From Hymenobacter siberiensis (GTDB taxonomy: Bacteria; Bacteroidota; Bacteroidia; Cytophagales; Hymenobacteraceae): a stretch of 64,000 nucleotides of DNA. The notes beneath the pieces are model-generated. The model was given only the letters and a program-made list of their open reading frames with translations, ran no database searches and had not been told where the DNA came from. Positions 15,766 through 24,876 of the stretch are shown here, piece by piece (position 1 is the first letter of the stretch; each line of letters starts with the position of its first letter). The position numbers and the translations under genes are program-made. The stretch covers positions 2,914,001 through 2,978,000 of the forward strand of contig NZ_JAHLZY020000001.1 in the NCBI RefSeq assembly GCF_018967865.2, given 5' to 3'.

Positions 15766-17868
15766 TCACTTTATTTCCTCACCGTCCTTGTTGATAGTGA
15801 AGCTGCGGCCGGCTTGTTTCACGCGGGCCTGGCCGTTGGCAAAGTCAGTGGCCTGCTGATAGCGGCCGAAGGGTTTGGTGCCCTGGCCGGGGTCGGCGAG
15901 ATAATCGGCGGTGATAAAGGTGTAACCATCAGGCAGCTTCACGCGGGCCAGGCCTTCGGCAAATGAGTACGCTTCTTTTAAGGCGATGGGCGGCGTATCG
16001 GGCTCGGTGGGGCCGCTGATGTAGTGCCAGCCCCGGTGGTCGAGCACGGCGGCGCGGCCTTCGGCGAAGTCGAGGGCGTTAAAATAATAATGGTCGAATT
16101 CCTGGCCGTCTTCGTCGATGAAAGTGTAGGCATCGCCCACCCGGGCGCGGGCGTAGCCGCCGACGTAGGGATTGAGGGCGTCGTAGGCGGCGGGAATTAT
16201 CTCCTTGCCTTTTTCATCCACGAAGCCATACGCGCCGTCTTTCGCCACTACGGCCTGCCCTTTCTCAAATGGGCTGGCAGCCGTGAACTGGGCCGGAATT
16301 ACCGGCTGGCCGCTGGCGTCGGCGTAGCCCCAGCGGCCGTTTTCCTGGAAGGGCACGGGCGGCGCGCTGCCCGCATGGCTCAGGCCCCAGATGCCCAGGC
16401 CGAGCACGGCCACACCGGCCGCTGCCAACATGGCGCGGGGCTGGCTTTGCCCCCACTCCCACGCCTGCCGCAGCCGGGGCCGCAGTACTTCGGCGGCGGC
16501 ATGCGCCTGGGTGCGCAGGTGCGCAAGGCGATTGGCAAGGGAAACGGCTGGCTGCCCCTCGGCCAATGATGGCCGCACAGCAGTCGCAGTTGGCAGAGCT
16601 GCCACGGGGGCCGCACCAACCGAAACCGGAGCTGCTGAAATGCCCGACGGAGCCGCGGCAATCGCCGGGGCAACCGGGGCATTCCGGCTCTCTACAACGT
16701 TCTCAGCGGCGGGCAGCGCAGCGGTAACGGGGACCGCGGCAGCAGGCGCAGCAGCTGCAGAGGCGCTGGCAATCGGACTGGCGTTCAACTGGCCGATTAG
16801 CTGACTGAGCTGCTGAATCTTGACATCCAGCTCCTGGTTGCGGGCGGCCAGCTCGTCGCGGGATGCCTGCATTTCGGCTTCGAGGGCGGCTTTTTCACGG
16901 GTTTCGGCCCCGAGGCGTGACACAAGGGCCGTGGCCTTGGCCGCTACGGGAGGGGCCTGGGCCAGCTCGGTGCGAAGCTGGGCAATGCTGCGCTCGCGCT
17001 CGGCTTCGCGGGCTTCCAGGGCCTGAAGCTGGGTGCTGAGGTCGGCCTGCATTTGCTGGCGCAGCTGTTCGAGCTGCTGTTTTTCCTCGTTGCGGGCGCT
17101 CAGGGTGGCGGTATAGCCGTAGGGTAGGTCATCGTCGGGCACGTCATTGGCCCCGAGCCAGCCCCAGAGGGCGCGCGCCTTCTGGCCCAGAAAGGTGCTG
17201 CCGCTGGTGGCCATCTGGGCCAGGTCTTGTGCCTGGGTGGCGCTGGCCGGCTCGCTGGCCATGCCTGCACTTTCGGGGGCGGCGGGCTTGGCCACGAAGG
17301 CGGCCCATTCGGCGGCCCACTCGGTTATATCAGCGGCCGTTAGGTTGATTTCAGGCGTACCTAAGTCGCGTAAAAGAACGGATACGTCGGCCGGGCTAGT
17401 GGCGATGCGGAACCCGGCCGGGGCTTCAGAGAGAGCGGCTTCTACGTCGGGGCCGAATTCAACCAGCGCATCAAAGAGCACGAGGCCGGAAACGCCATTC
17501 AAATCGGCCTGCCCGGGGGTGAAACGCGGCTGGAGCCAACCGGCCAGCGCCGCTTTCTGCTCCCGAAACTGCTCGAAAGGATTGTCGAAATCATCGGGAC
17601 CGGAGAGGGCCACGCCATTGAGCTGCCAGCGGCCGTAGCCTAGCGCGGGAATGCTGAGCCGGCCGCCACGGGGCGCAAATACCAGCACGGTGATGCTGTG
17701 CGGGCGCACCACCACGGCATCGAGCGGGGCGGTGCCGTCGGCTAGCACCAGGTTGCCCAGCAGCAGGGTATCGGGGCCGGGGCTGGCTAGCAGCGTGGCT
17801 TGCAGGGCTGCAAACTGCCCGGCGCGGACCACATCAATAAAAGGAGAAGCGAGAAAACAATGAACCAT
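15766..17868 (-). CDS. Membrane-anchored WG-repeat protein with N-terminal NERD-like domain
   Basis: 700 aa. The first ~120 residues resemble a nuclease-related (NERD-like) fold (LLLGNLVLADGTAPLDAVVV, then DNPFEQFREQKAAL), but the nuclease core is not evident: VLVFAPRGG stands where an acidic E-x-K motif would be expected. A middle region of about 120 residues is a charged, Gln/Glu-rich predicted coiled coil (EEKQQLEQLRQQMQADL). An Ala/Pro-rich linker and one transmembrane segment (AAAGVAVLGLGIWGLSHAG) follow. The C-terminal ~180 residues hold WG-type repeats (NGRWGYADASGQPVIPAQF, GAYGFVDEKGKEIIPAAYD), which are widespread binding scaffolds. Function is unknown; a sensor or scaffold at the inner membrane is inferred. 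No operon partner is evident. Confidence 0.75.
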   Translation of the reverse strand: MVHCFLASPFIDVVRAGQFAALQATLLASPGPDTLLLGNLVLADGTAPLDAVVVRPHSITVLVFAPRGGRLSIPALGYGRWQLNGVALSGPDDFDNPFEQFREQKAALAGWLQPRFTPGQADLNGVSGLVLFDALVEFGPDVEAALSEAPAGFRIATSPADVSVLLRDLGTPEINLTAADITEWAAEWAAFVAKPAAPESAGMASEPASATQAQDLAQMATSGSTFLGQKARALWGWLGANDVPDDDLPYGYTATLSARNEEKQQLEQLRQQMQADLSTQLQALEAREAERERSIAQLRTELAQAPPVAAKATALVSRLGAETREKAALEAEMQASRDELAARNQELDVKIQQLSQLIGQLNASPIASASAAAAPAAAVPVTAALPAAENVVESRNAPVAPAIAAAPSGISAAPVSVGAAPVAALPTATAVRPSLAEGQPAVSLANRLAHLRTQAHAAAEVLRPRLRQAWEWGQSQPRAMLAAAGVAVLGLGIWGLSHAGSAPPVPFQENGRWGYADASGQPVIPAQFTAASPFEKGQAVVAKDGAYGFVDEKGKEIIPAAYDALNPYVGGYARARVGDAYTFIDEDGQEFDHYYFNALDFAEGRAAVLDHRGWHYISGPTEPDTPPIALKEAYSFAEGLARVKLPDGYTFITADYLADPGQGTKPFGRYQQATDFANGQARVKQAGRSFTINKDGEEIK

Positions 17869-17894
17869 GAAATACTGAAATGGGCGGCTGGCCG

Positions 17895-18377
17895 CTAGTC
17901 GTCGCCGTGGCCGTGGCCTTTGCCATGGTGCTTTTTGTGCTTCTTAAACTTTATTTTTCCGGAGCCTTCCTCGTTATCCGAGCCAAATAGCTGGTCTAAT
18001 AGCGAAGGAGCCGCTTCGGGCACCGCACGGGTGCTGCCAGCGGAGGCCGGAGCCGAGGCGGAGCCCAAAGACAGCGCGCCGTTGGCGGCGGTGCGCATGA
18101 CTACGGGGCGGCCGCGCAGGTCGCAGCCCTGGCCCTCGCGCAGCTCGGTGCGCTGGCCGGTGGGGCTCACCACGAAGCCGTCTTTGGTGACGGTAGCGCC
18201 GGTGGGCAGGTGGGCGTCGCGGGTCATGGGGCGGGGCTGGCCGTTGCGCACCACCTGCATCTGGCCGTTGCGGCGCTGGAAGCCGTCGTTGTTGGGCGTT
18301 TGCTGGGCGTGCGCCGGCCCGTGTAGTGCCAGCAGGCTGGTAGTGGCCCAGCAAAGCCGGAAGATGCGCGAAAACAT
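17895..18377 (-). CDS. DUF6799-like secreted protein with His/Lys-rich tail
   Basis: 160 aa from the ATG at 18377, chosen because it gives a Sec signal ending ALHGPAHAQQ; the longer frame upstream has no signal. The mature part has two similar short motifs (DGFQRRNGQMQVVRNGQPRP and DGFVVSPTGQRTELREGQGC), each describing a label/requirement hairpin as in the Hymenobacter DUF6799 pattern (assigned from memory). The C-terminus is very basic and histidine-rich (KIKFKKHKKHHGKGHGHGDD), which could bind metal ions or nucleic acid. It lies 26 bp upstream of the WG-repeat gene on the same strand, so co-transcription is possible. Function unknown. Confidence 0.6.
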   Translation of the reverse strand: MFSRIFRLCWATTSLLALHGPAHAQQTPNNDGFQRRNGQMQVVRNGQPRPMTRDAHLPTGATVTKDGFVVSPTGQRTELREGQGCDLRGRPVVMRTAANGALSLGSASAPASAGSTRAVPEAAPSLLDQLFGSDNEEGSGKIKFKKHKKHHGKGHGHGDD

Positions 18378-18526
18378 AAGCGAAGTACCCTGAATGGACG
18401 AAGCCGCACGGCCCGGAGGCCGGCGGCAGGCCGTATACGTCAAATACGAAGCCAGGCTGCTTCGGGCACCAATATTCTGCACGGGGCTACTGCCCTGGCG
18501 AAGCTAGCCGCACTGGTTTCGGGCTG

Positions 18527-19153
18527 TTACTGAGGGCGCAACAGCACGCGGGCGGGCGCGCCGTCGCTGTCCACAATTTTCAGCGGCAGGCACAGCATCT
18601 CGTAATCGCCAGGCGCGATGTGCTGCAAAGCCAACCCCTCAATCACGCAAATTCCGGCATCGAGCAGGGCGTGGTGGGCATCGGCTTTGCCTACGGACAG
18701 GTAGTCGACCCCCACGCAAACCACGCCCGCATCGCGCAGAAAAGCGGCCGCATCGCCGTCCAGCGCTACAAAATCGGGCTGAAAAGGCATGGCGTTCCAC
18801 TCCGAATCCGACATGCGGGTGCGGAACAGCAGGCGGGCTCCGGGCTCAATTTCCAAGTGCTGCACTTCGGCCAGGCTGATGCTTTTAGGGTTGGTGATGG
18901 CTACGACGCGGGCCGGGCCCATCAGGCGGGCCAGGTCCAGCGTGGTGCTGTCGCCGGCGTGGGCGGTGAAGTGCAGCGGCGCATCGACGTGGGTGCCAGT
19001 GTGGGCGCTCATCGACACTTCGGTGACGTTGGCCGCCGCGCCGGTGGCAATGCTGAGCGTTTTTTTGACGTGGACAGGGGCGTTATCGGGCCAGTGCACC
19101 ATGCCGTCGTGGATGGGCGTAGTGGCGTCGAGCCAGGGGAAAGGGATAGGCAT
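18527..19153 (-). CDS. Cyclase family protein (kynurenine formamidase-like hydrolase)
   Basis: 208 aa from the ATG at 19153, which begins MPIPFPWLDATTPI as in family members; an upstream in-frame start adds 15 unlike residues. It has the metal-binding HTGTHVDAPLHF motif characteristic of the cyclase/KynB family, and an early HDGMVHWPDNAPV segment. Family members are Mn/Zn-dependent cytoplasmic hydrolases acting on N-formylkynurenine, isatin or related amides. No tryptophan-degradation genes are adjacent, so the substrate is open. Separated from the upstream glucosidase gene by the hairpin at 19188-19226. Confidence 0.85.
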   Translation of the reverse strand: MPIPFPWLDATTPIHDGMVHWPDNAPVHVKKTLSIATGAAANVTEVSMSAHTGTHVDAPLHFTAHAGDSTTLDLARLMGPARVVAITNPKSISLAEVQHLEIEPGARLLFRTRMSDSEWNAMPFQPDFVALDGDAAAFLRDAGVVCVGVDYLSVGKADAHHALLDAGICVIEGLALQHIAPGDYEMLCLPLKIVDSDGAPARVLLRPQ

Positions 19154-19187
19154 AATTGGATGTGGAATTGTGTGAAAGTGAAGGAAC

Positions 19188-19226
19188 AAGACCGTCATGC
19201 TTCGCTGCGCTCTGCATGACGGTCTT
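19188..19226. terminator. Hairpin between glucosidase and cyclase genes
   Basis: Perfect 13-bp stem AAGACCGTCATGC / GCATGACGGTCTT with a 13-nt loop, 27 bp past the glucosidase stop. It carries the GTCATGC core of family B repeats, so it may be a short repeat copy that now serves as terminator. Confidence 0.6.
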
Positions 19227-19252
19227 TCTGTTTCGGCTCCCCCCTTCTTCGA

Positions 19253-21889
19253 CTACACCCCGCTTCTCGGCTGCAACAGCTTCGCAATCAGCCCAGTCCA
19301 GCCCGTTTGGTGGCTGGCTCCGAGGCCGTGGCCGTTCTCGCCGTTAAAGTATTCGTGAAACCAGAGGTAGTCGCGGAAATTCGGGTCGTTTTGCAGCTGC
19401 TTGTCGTCGCCGAAGCAGGTGCGGCGGCCGGTTTCGGGGTCGCGCAGGAAGAGCTGGGTGAGGCGCTGGGTGAGGGCGTCGGCTACTTCGAGCAGGGTAA
19501 CGGTCTGGCCGGAATTGGTGGGGTATTCCACCTTGAAATCATCGCCGTAGTAGTGGTGGAAGCGTTGCAGCGACTCGATGAGCAGGAAGTTCATGGGCAT
19601 CCACACGGGGCCGCGCCAGTTGCTGTTGCCCCCAAAGAGGCTGGTCTGCGACTCGGCCGGCTCGTAGTCGACGGTGAACCGGGTTTCGGTGCCCCGGAAG
19701 ATATACGGGTGGTCCAGGTGGTAGCGCGACAGGCTGCGGATGCCGTAGGGCGAGAGGAATTCGGCCTCATCCAACATTCTGGCTAATAACCGCTTCACGC
19801 GGTGGCCGCGCAACAGCGAAAGCAGGTGGCGGGCTCCCTTACCGGGCTCCTGCCAGCGCGACACCAGCGAAGCCAGCACGGGCCGGTTATCGAGAAACCA
19901 GTTCATGCGGGCCAGAAACTCCGGTGCGCCGGCCAGCAAATCCTCGTCAATCACCTCCACGGCAAAAAGCGGAATCAGGCCCACCAGGCTGCGCACTTTC
20001 AGTAGCTCATGGCCGCGGTCGGGCGTGTTCAAGGCATCGTAGTAAAACTCGTCTTCGTCGTCCCAGAGGTCCATATGCTCGTTGGCCACGTTGGTCATGG
20101 CCTCGGCGATGTACAGGAAATGCTCGAAGAACTTGCTGGCCAAGTCCTGGTACACCGGGTTGGTCTGGCTGAGCTGCAGGGCGATGCGCATCATATTGAG
20201 CGCGTACATGGCCACCCAGGCGGTGCCGTCGGCCTGCTCCAGGAAGCCGCCGAAGGGCAGCGGGGCCGAGCGGTCGAACACCCCAATATTATCCAGCCCC
20301 AGAAAGCCGCCCTCGAAAATATTGCGTCCGTCGCGGTCCTTGCGGTTCACCCACCAGGTAAAATTGATGAGCAGGCGGTGGAAGATGGTTTCCAGAAACT
20401 TCACGTCGCCGTGGCCGCCGTGGGCTTTCTGGTCCATTTTGAACACGCGCCAGGTGGCGTAGGCGTGCACGGGCGGGTTCACGTCACTCAGCTTCCACTC
20501 GTAGGCGGGCAGCTGGCCGTTGGGGTGCATGTACCAGTCGCGGCACAGCAGCAGCAGCTGGTCCTTGGCAAATTGCGCATCGAGCTGGGCCAGCGGCAGG
20601 CAGTGAAAGGCCAGGTCCCAGGCCGCGTACCAGGGGTATTCCCAGGTATCGGGCATCGAGATGACGTGCTGGTTGTTGAGGTGCGTCCAGCCGGTGCCGT
20701 TGCGGCCGTCGAGGCGCTCCGGCGGCGGGGGCGGCAGGGCGGGGTCGCCGGCCAGCCAGCGGGCCACGTCGTAATAATAGAACTGCTTGCTCCAGAGCAT
20801 GCCGGCGAAGGCCTGGCGCTGCACCAGGCGGGCATCGGCGCTGGCCAGGTCGCATTGCAGGGCCTGGTAAAACTGGTCGGCTTCGGCCAGGCGCAGCTTC
20901 AGGGTCTGGTCGAAATCGGCGAAGGGATTTTGCAGCTCCGGGGCGGCCAGGCGCAGGCGCACCAGGCGGGTAGCGCCCGGTGCTATGGCCAGCTCGTAGT
21001 GGGCGGCGGCTTTGGTGCCGGTGCGGGCGGGGTTCACGGCGTTGGTCTGGCCGTGGAGCAGGTAATCATTGATGCCATCCTTGAAAAAAAGCTCGTTGGA
21101 AGGCGCGTTGTAGAGGCGGCCGTTGTTGGTGGCATTTTCGCAGAAAAGCAGGCTGGGCGCTTCGTCGCAGTAAAGGATGAATGCGCCCAAATCGCGGTGC
21201 TCGGCGTGGATGTTGTTGTCGGGCGTGGCGGCCAGGTGGGGCCGGTAAGCGTCTTCACCCCAGGCCCATGTATTGCGAAACCAGAGCTGCGGCAGCAGGT
21301 GCAGCTTCGCCTCGGCCGGGCCGCGGTTGATGATGGTGAGCTGAATGAGCACGTCCTCGGCATCGGCCTTGGCGAATTCCACGAACACGTCGAAGTAGCA
21401 ATTTTCGAGGAAAATGGCGGTGTCCATCAGCTCGAATTCCGGCTTACTGCGGTCGCGGCGGGCGTTTTCCTGCACCAGCCACTCGTAGGGGAAAGCGTGC
21501 TGCGGGTACTTATACAGCATGCGCTGGTAGGAGTGCGTGGGCGTGGCATCGAGGTAGTAATAGACCTCTTTCACGTCTTCGCCGTGGTTGCCCTCCGGCC
21601 CGCTCAGCCCAAACAGGCGCTCTTTCAGTATCGCATCCTGCCCGTTCCAGAGGCCCAGGCCGAAGCAGAGGCGCTGCTCGTCGTCGCAGAAACCCGCCAG
21701 GGCCTCTTCGCCCCAGCGGTAGGCACGGCTGCGGGCCTGGTCGTGGGTGGTGAAGTCCCAGGCGTCGCCGTTGGCGCTGTAGTCTTCGCGCACGGTGCCC
21801 CACTGCCGGTCGGCCACGTAGGGGCCAAACCTGCGCCAGGGCTTGGTGCCGGCGTTGGCTTCGGCGAGGCGGGTTTGTTCGGGGTTCAT
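19253..21889 (-). CDS. GH63-like glucosidase (MGH1-type domain)
   Basis: 878 aa from the ATG at 21889 (MNPEQTRLAEANAG). The upstream extension is encoded by a TTGAGTTTTGAATG repeat and is unlikely to be translated. It has no signal peptide, so it is predicted cytoplasmic. The N-terminal beta-domain has GPYVADRQWGTVREDYSANG and YDLNATP-like DATPTHSYQRMLYKYPQ. The C-terminal (alpha/alpha)6 catalytic part has YPWYAAWDLAFHCLPLAQLD (probable catalytic acid region) and GPVWMPMNFLL. Family members hydrolyse alpha-glucosides such as mannosylglycerate, glucosylglycerate or trehalose-like compatible solutes. It sits with an SDR gene upstream on the same strand; a joint role in a solute pathway is possible but unproven. 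Confidence 0.85.
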   Translation of the reverse strand: MNPEQTRLAEANAGTKPWRRFGPYVADRQWGTVREDYSANGDAWDFTTHDQARSRAYRWGEEALAGFCDDEQRLCFGLGLWNGQDAILKERLFGLSGPEGNHGEDVKEVYYYLDATPTHSYQRMLYKYPQHAFPYEWLVQENARRDRSKPEFELMDTAIFLENCYFDVFVEFAKADAEDVLIQLTIINRGPAEAKLHLLPQLWFRNTWAWGEDAYRPHLAATPDNNIHAEHRDLGAFILYCDEAPSLLFCENATNNGRLYNAPSNELFFKDGINDYLLHGQTNAVNPARTGTKAAAHYELAIAPGATRLVRLRLAAPELQNPFADFDQTLKLRLAEADQFYQALQCDLASADARLVQRQAFAGMLWSKQFYYYDVARWLAGDPALPPPPPERLDGRNGTGWTHLNNQHVISMPDTWEYPWYAAWDLAFHCLPLAQLDAQFAKDQLLLLCRDWYMHPNGQLPAYEWKLSDVNPPVHAYATWRVFKMDQKAHGGHGDVKFLETIFHRLLINFTWWVNRKDRDGRNIFEGGFLGLDNIGVFDRSAPLPFGGFLEQADGTAWVAMYALNMMRIALQLSQTNPVYQDLASKFFEHFLYIAEAMTNVANEHMDLWDDEDEFYYDALNTPDRGHELLKVRSLVGLIPLFAVEVIDEDLLAGAPEFLARMNWFLDNRPVLASLVSRWQEPGKGARHLLSLLRGHRVKRLLARMLDEAEFLSPYGIRSLSRYHLDHPYIFRGTETRFTVDYEPAESQTSLFGGNSNWRGPVWMPMNFLLIESLQRFHHYYGDDFKVEYPTNSGQTVTLLEVADALTQRLTQLFLRDPETGRRTCFGDDKQLQNDPNFRDYLWFHEYFNGENGHGLGASHQTGWTGLIAKLLQPRSGV

Positions 21890-21892
21890 GTT

Positions 21893-21975
21893 TGAAGGGT
21901 TGAGTTTTGAATGTTGATGGTTGAATTGAGGTTTGAACGGTGCCTGAAGGCTCATTCAACCCTCAAAACTTCCTC
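21893..21975. repeat. A/T-rich imperfect inverted repeat (family F)
   Basis: GGGTTGAGTTTTGAATGTTG pairs imperfectly with TTCAACCCTCAAAACTTCCTC at the other end. It fills the gap between the SDR and glucosidase genes and overlaps the SDR stop codon. Related sequences occur at 10441-10470 and 55815-55910. Confidence 0.6.
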
Positions 21976-22789
21976 AACCGCCCTCCGTGAACCCCGGGTA
22001 CAGGGTCATGCCGCCGTCCATAAAAATGGTTTGGCCGGTGATGTAGTCGGCTTCGTCCGAAGCCAGCCAGGCGGCGAGGTTGCCCACGTCGTCGGGGTCG
22101 CCCACGCGGTTGTAGGGAATGAGGGTGAGCAGGGCTTTTTCCTCCTCGGGGGTATCGCGGGCCGTGAGGTTGATGGGCGTGGCAATGGCGCCCGGCCCGA
22201 TGCTGTTAGCCCGGATTTTATGCGGGGCCAGCTCCTGGGCCACGCTTTTCATGAGCTGCATAATGCCGCCCTTGCTGGCCGCGTAGTTCACGTGCCCGGC
22301 CCACGGAATGACTTCGTGCACCGAGCTCATGCAGATGATTTTGCCGGCCGCTTTCGAAATTTCGGGCTGCACGCCGCGCCGGATAAACTCGCGGGCGGCC
22401 TCGCGCAAGCACAGGAACTGGCCGGTCAGGTTCACGTCAATCACCTTCTGCCACTGGGCCAGGGTCATGTCGATGAAAGCCGAATCCTGCTGAATACCGG
22501 AATTGGCCACCACAATATGAATGGTGCCGAAGTGCTCGATGGCCTGCTTGAACATGGCCTGCACCTCGGCTTCCTGGCTCACGTCAGCCTTGATGGCCAG
22601 GGCCGTACCGCCGGCTGCCTCGATGGCGGCCACGGTAGAATTGGCCCCTTCCTGGTTGTGGGCATAGTTCACCACTACCTTGGCACCGTGGGCGGCCAGG
22701 CCCTTGGCCACGGCCACGCCAATGCCGGAGCTGGCCCCCGTGACGAGGGCAATTTGATTGGCGAGACGCCGGGGGTCGGGAGTGGCCAT
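21974..22789 (-). CDS. SDR family NAD(P)-dependent oxidoreductase
   Basis: 271-aa classical short-chain dehydrogenase, similar in type to glucose 1-dehydrogenases. The nucleotide motif is TGASSGIG (residues 17-24); NSG replaces the usual NNAG at about 96. The catalytic Ser is in CMSSVHE and the active-site Tyr169/Lys173 in NYAASKGG. The C-terminus has the usual YITGQTIFMDGGMTL. The NYAHNQEG stretch after beta2 suggests NADP preference, as it lacks an acidic residue there. The substrate is unknown; its location beside a glucosidase hints at sugar or sugar-derivative oxidation. Confidence 0.85.
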   Translation of the reverse strand: MATPDPRRLANQIALVTGASSGIGVAVAKGLAAHGAKVVVNYAHNQEGANSTVAAIEAAGGTALAIKADVSQEAEVQAMFKQAIEHFGTIHIVVANSGIQQDSAFIDMTLAQWQKVIDVNLTGQFLCLREAAREFIRRGVQPEISKAAGKIICMSSVHEVIPWAGHVNYAASKGGIMQLMKSVAQELAPHKIRANSIGPGAIATPINLTARDTPEEEKALLTLIPYNRVGDPDDVGNLAAWLASDEADYITGQTIFMDGGMTLYPGFTEGG

Positions 22790-22931
22790 GCGGAAAAAGG
22801 GGTTGGTGGGGAGAGGATTGAAAAGGCAATGCTACTGGCGCAACCTGTGCTTTCTATGAGGATAGCCGGGCTGCCGAAGAGTTCACCATTGGCATACGCG
22901 CCCCATCCGGCGGGGTTTATTCTGCATAAGA

Positions 22932-22964
22932 ACAGCCCGGCCGCCGCAAAGGCAACCGGGCTGT
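22932..22964 (-). terminator. Terminator downstream of the PepSY-like gene
   Basis: ACAGCCCGG / CCGGGCTGT, a 9-bp stem with a 15-nt loop, followed on the minus strand by TTCTTATG. It lies about 25 bp beyond the PepSY-like stop. A second partial copy of the right arm (GGCAACCGGGCT) lies at 22979-22990. Confidence 0.55.
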
Positions 22965-22989
22965 GGTGTGGCACTACTTGGCAACCGGG

Positions 22990-23427
22990 CTATTTCTTTA
23001 CCTCGGTGCCGTCGGCGTTGAAAAGCACGTCGCGGTGCTTGCCGTTCTGGGTCACTTCTGCTTCGTAGGTAGTGGTGCCGGTAGCGGCAGTCACGACTTT
23101 GGCGGCTTCCGTGATTTTGGCGGTTTTGTAGTTCATCGCCAGGGATTTTTGCACCGGGGCGGGCAATTGGGCCTCGGGCATTTCCGTCTCGGTTTCCATG
23201 AGCACGCCGGCGGCGGTGATGACGGCCGACATCTCGGCTTTGCCCATGTCGAAACCGGCTTCGTAGTCGGCTCCCTCCTTCTCCCACTTCACGGCTTTCA
23301 CGGTGGGGAAGACTTTTTTGAACGTGGCGGTGGCGGCGGCCGGCACCTGCGCGGCAGCCACTTTCTGGGCCTGGGCGGCACCGGCGGTAAGCACGGCCAT
23401 GGCAAGAGTTAAAAATCCATTTTTCAA
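22990..23427 (-). CDS. PepSY-like periplasmic protein
   Basis: 145 aa with a Sec signal (MKNGFLTLAMAVLTAGAAQA) and two tandem PepSY-like units: FKKVFPTVKAVKWEKEGADY with VITAAGVLMETETEM, then KITEAAKVVTAATGTTTYE with DVLFNADGTEVKK. This layout is common in small Bacteroidota envelope proteins formerly called DUF2874. They are thought to bind or inhibit, not catalyse. It lies 61 bp downstream of the histidine kinase gene on the same strand. PepSY-like proteins are often controlled by such two-component systems, so it may be a target or an auxiliary sensor part. Confidence 0.8.
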   Translation of the reverse strand: MKNGFLTLAMAVLTAGAAQAQKVAAAQVPAAATATFKKVFPTVKAVKWEKEGADYEAGFDMGKAEMSAVITAAGVLMETETEMPEAQLPAPVQKSLAMNYKTAKITEAAKVVTAATGTTTYEAEVTQNGKHRDVLFNADGTEVKK

Positions 23428-23488
23428 TGGTTTGCAGAAGGGTTTTGGTGAATAAGCTTCTATCCAAACTTACACAGCCATTCTGGGA

Positions 23489-24802
23489 CTATTCTGTAGC
23501 CACCAAACTGATTTCAGCATTTTGCGGCAGGGCTTCGGCGCCCGGTTTCAGCACCACGCGCAGGGTATGGCAGGTGCCTTCCTCCGCCACCGAATACGTA
23601 ACCCCAAAGCCGTAGTAGCCGCATATTTGCTGCACAATGCTCAGGCCCAGGCCCGGCGACTCAGAAGCAGCGTTGTGCTTGCGGAAACGCTCGAAGAACC
23701 GGGCCGGGTCGCCCTCCACGGTCGGGCCGGAGTTGGTCACTTTCAACTCAGTGTTCGACAGGTAAACGGCCAGCTGGCCGCCGCGCACGTTGTGCTTCAC
23801 GGCATTCTGCAACAGGTTTTGCAGCAGGGAATCGGCCAGGCCGGGGTGCATCTGCACCACCACGGGCACGCTGCTATCGAGGCCGTAGTGCAGCTTGCGG
23901 GCTTCAAAAAGGGGTTCGAGCTGGGCCATTTTCTCGGCCAGCAGCTGGTCGAGGCGCACGGGCTGAGCCTGGGCAAACTGCCGGTTTTCGATTTTACTGA
24001 GAAGGCTCAGGGCCTGGTGCAGGCGCGAGAGGCGCAGCGTAGCCCCGTAAAGGTCGGCCACGAGCGGCGCCACGGCGGGGTCTTCGGCCAGGGCGGGCAC
24101 TTGCAGCAGCTGCTCCAGCTGGGCCTGCATGATGGCCAGGGGCGTCTGGGTTTCGTGGGCGGCATTGGCCGTGAACTCCCGCAGGCTCTCATAATCAGCC
24201 ACCAGGCGCTGACTAAAGCCGTTCAACGCCTGGTTGAGCTCAGCAAATTCAGCCACCGGGGGCGCGGGCAGCGCCAGGGGCCGGTGCTGCTGCAAGTCGT
24301 ACTGGCGCAGGGCCGCCAGCGTATGCCGGAAGGGCGCCCAGAGCCGGGCCGACAGCCACCGGTTCAGCGCCACCATTCCGCCAAGCAGCAGGGCCAGCAC
24401 GCTCAGCATCAGGGCTGATACGACGCCCAGCAAGTCTTCGGCCTCCACCAGCGACTTGCGCAACGATACCCACACCGGCCCCTCGCCGCGCACCGTGAGC
24501 GGAAACGTGAGCTGCCGGTGCGGCACCAGCACATTCTCGGTCCGGTCGAGCAGTATCGTATCGCGGAAGCCCAGTGGGCGGGGCATGCGGCTGATGTCGA
24601 GCAGCACGGCCAGCTGGTCCACGGGCGGCAGCTCGTTGGCGCGGGCTTTGGCCAGCAGCTCCTGGCGGCGGTCGGCCAGCTGCTCGCCCACCTCCGTGCG
24701 CAGCGCCCAGTTGATGCCGTAGTACAGGCCCAGGCTGCCCCCCACAAACACAAGCAGAGCCAGTAACAAGTAGTAGCGCGTAGTGGCGTTGAGGAGATTC
24801 AT
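23489..24802 (-). CDS. Sensor histidine kinase
   Basis: 437 aa from the ATG at 24802, where the protein begins directly with TM1; an in-frame start at 24853 would add 17 basic residues. TM1 (YYLLLALLVFVGGSLGLYYG) and TM2 (VVSALMLSVLALLLGGMVAL) enclose a roughly 95-residue periplasmic sensor. A HAMP-like linker follows. The HisKA H-box is TANAAHETQTPLAIM (His216), with N-box LLQNAVKHN and G-box GLGLSIVQQICGYYGF. It is paired with the OmpR-type regulator immediately upstream. The pair is divergent from the RND efflux genes, so envelope-stress or drug/metal control of those pumps is a reasonable inference. Confidence 0.9.
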   Translation of the reverse strand: MNLLNATTRYYLLLALLVFVGGSLGLYYGINWALRTEVGEQLADRRQELLAKARANELPPVDQLAVLLDISRMPRPLGFRDTILLDRTENVLVPHRQLTFPLTVRGEGPVWVSLRKSLVEAEDLLGVVSALMLSVLALLLGGMVALNRWLSARLWAPFRHTLAALRQYDLQQHRPLALPAPPVAEFAELNQALNGFSQRLVADYESLREFTANAAHETQTPLAIMQAQLEQLLQVPALAEDPAVAPLVADLYGATLRLSRLHQALSLLSKIENRQFAQAQPVRLDQLLAEKMAQLEPLFEARKLHYGLDSSVPVVVQMHPGLADSLLQNLLQNAVKHNVRGGQLAVYLSNTELKVTNSGPTVEGDPARFFERFRKHNAASESPGLGLSIVQQICGYYGFGVTYSVAEEGTCHTLRVVLKPGAEALPQNAEISLVATE

Positions 24803-24876
24803 GCGGAGAAGCGAGGGAACGGGGGTAGAACGGGCCACTCTCCTCCTTACCAAGGAGGGAATATTTTCATCGTCGG

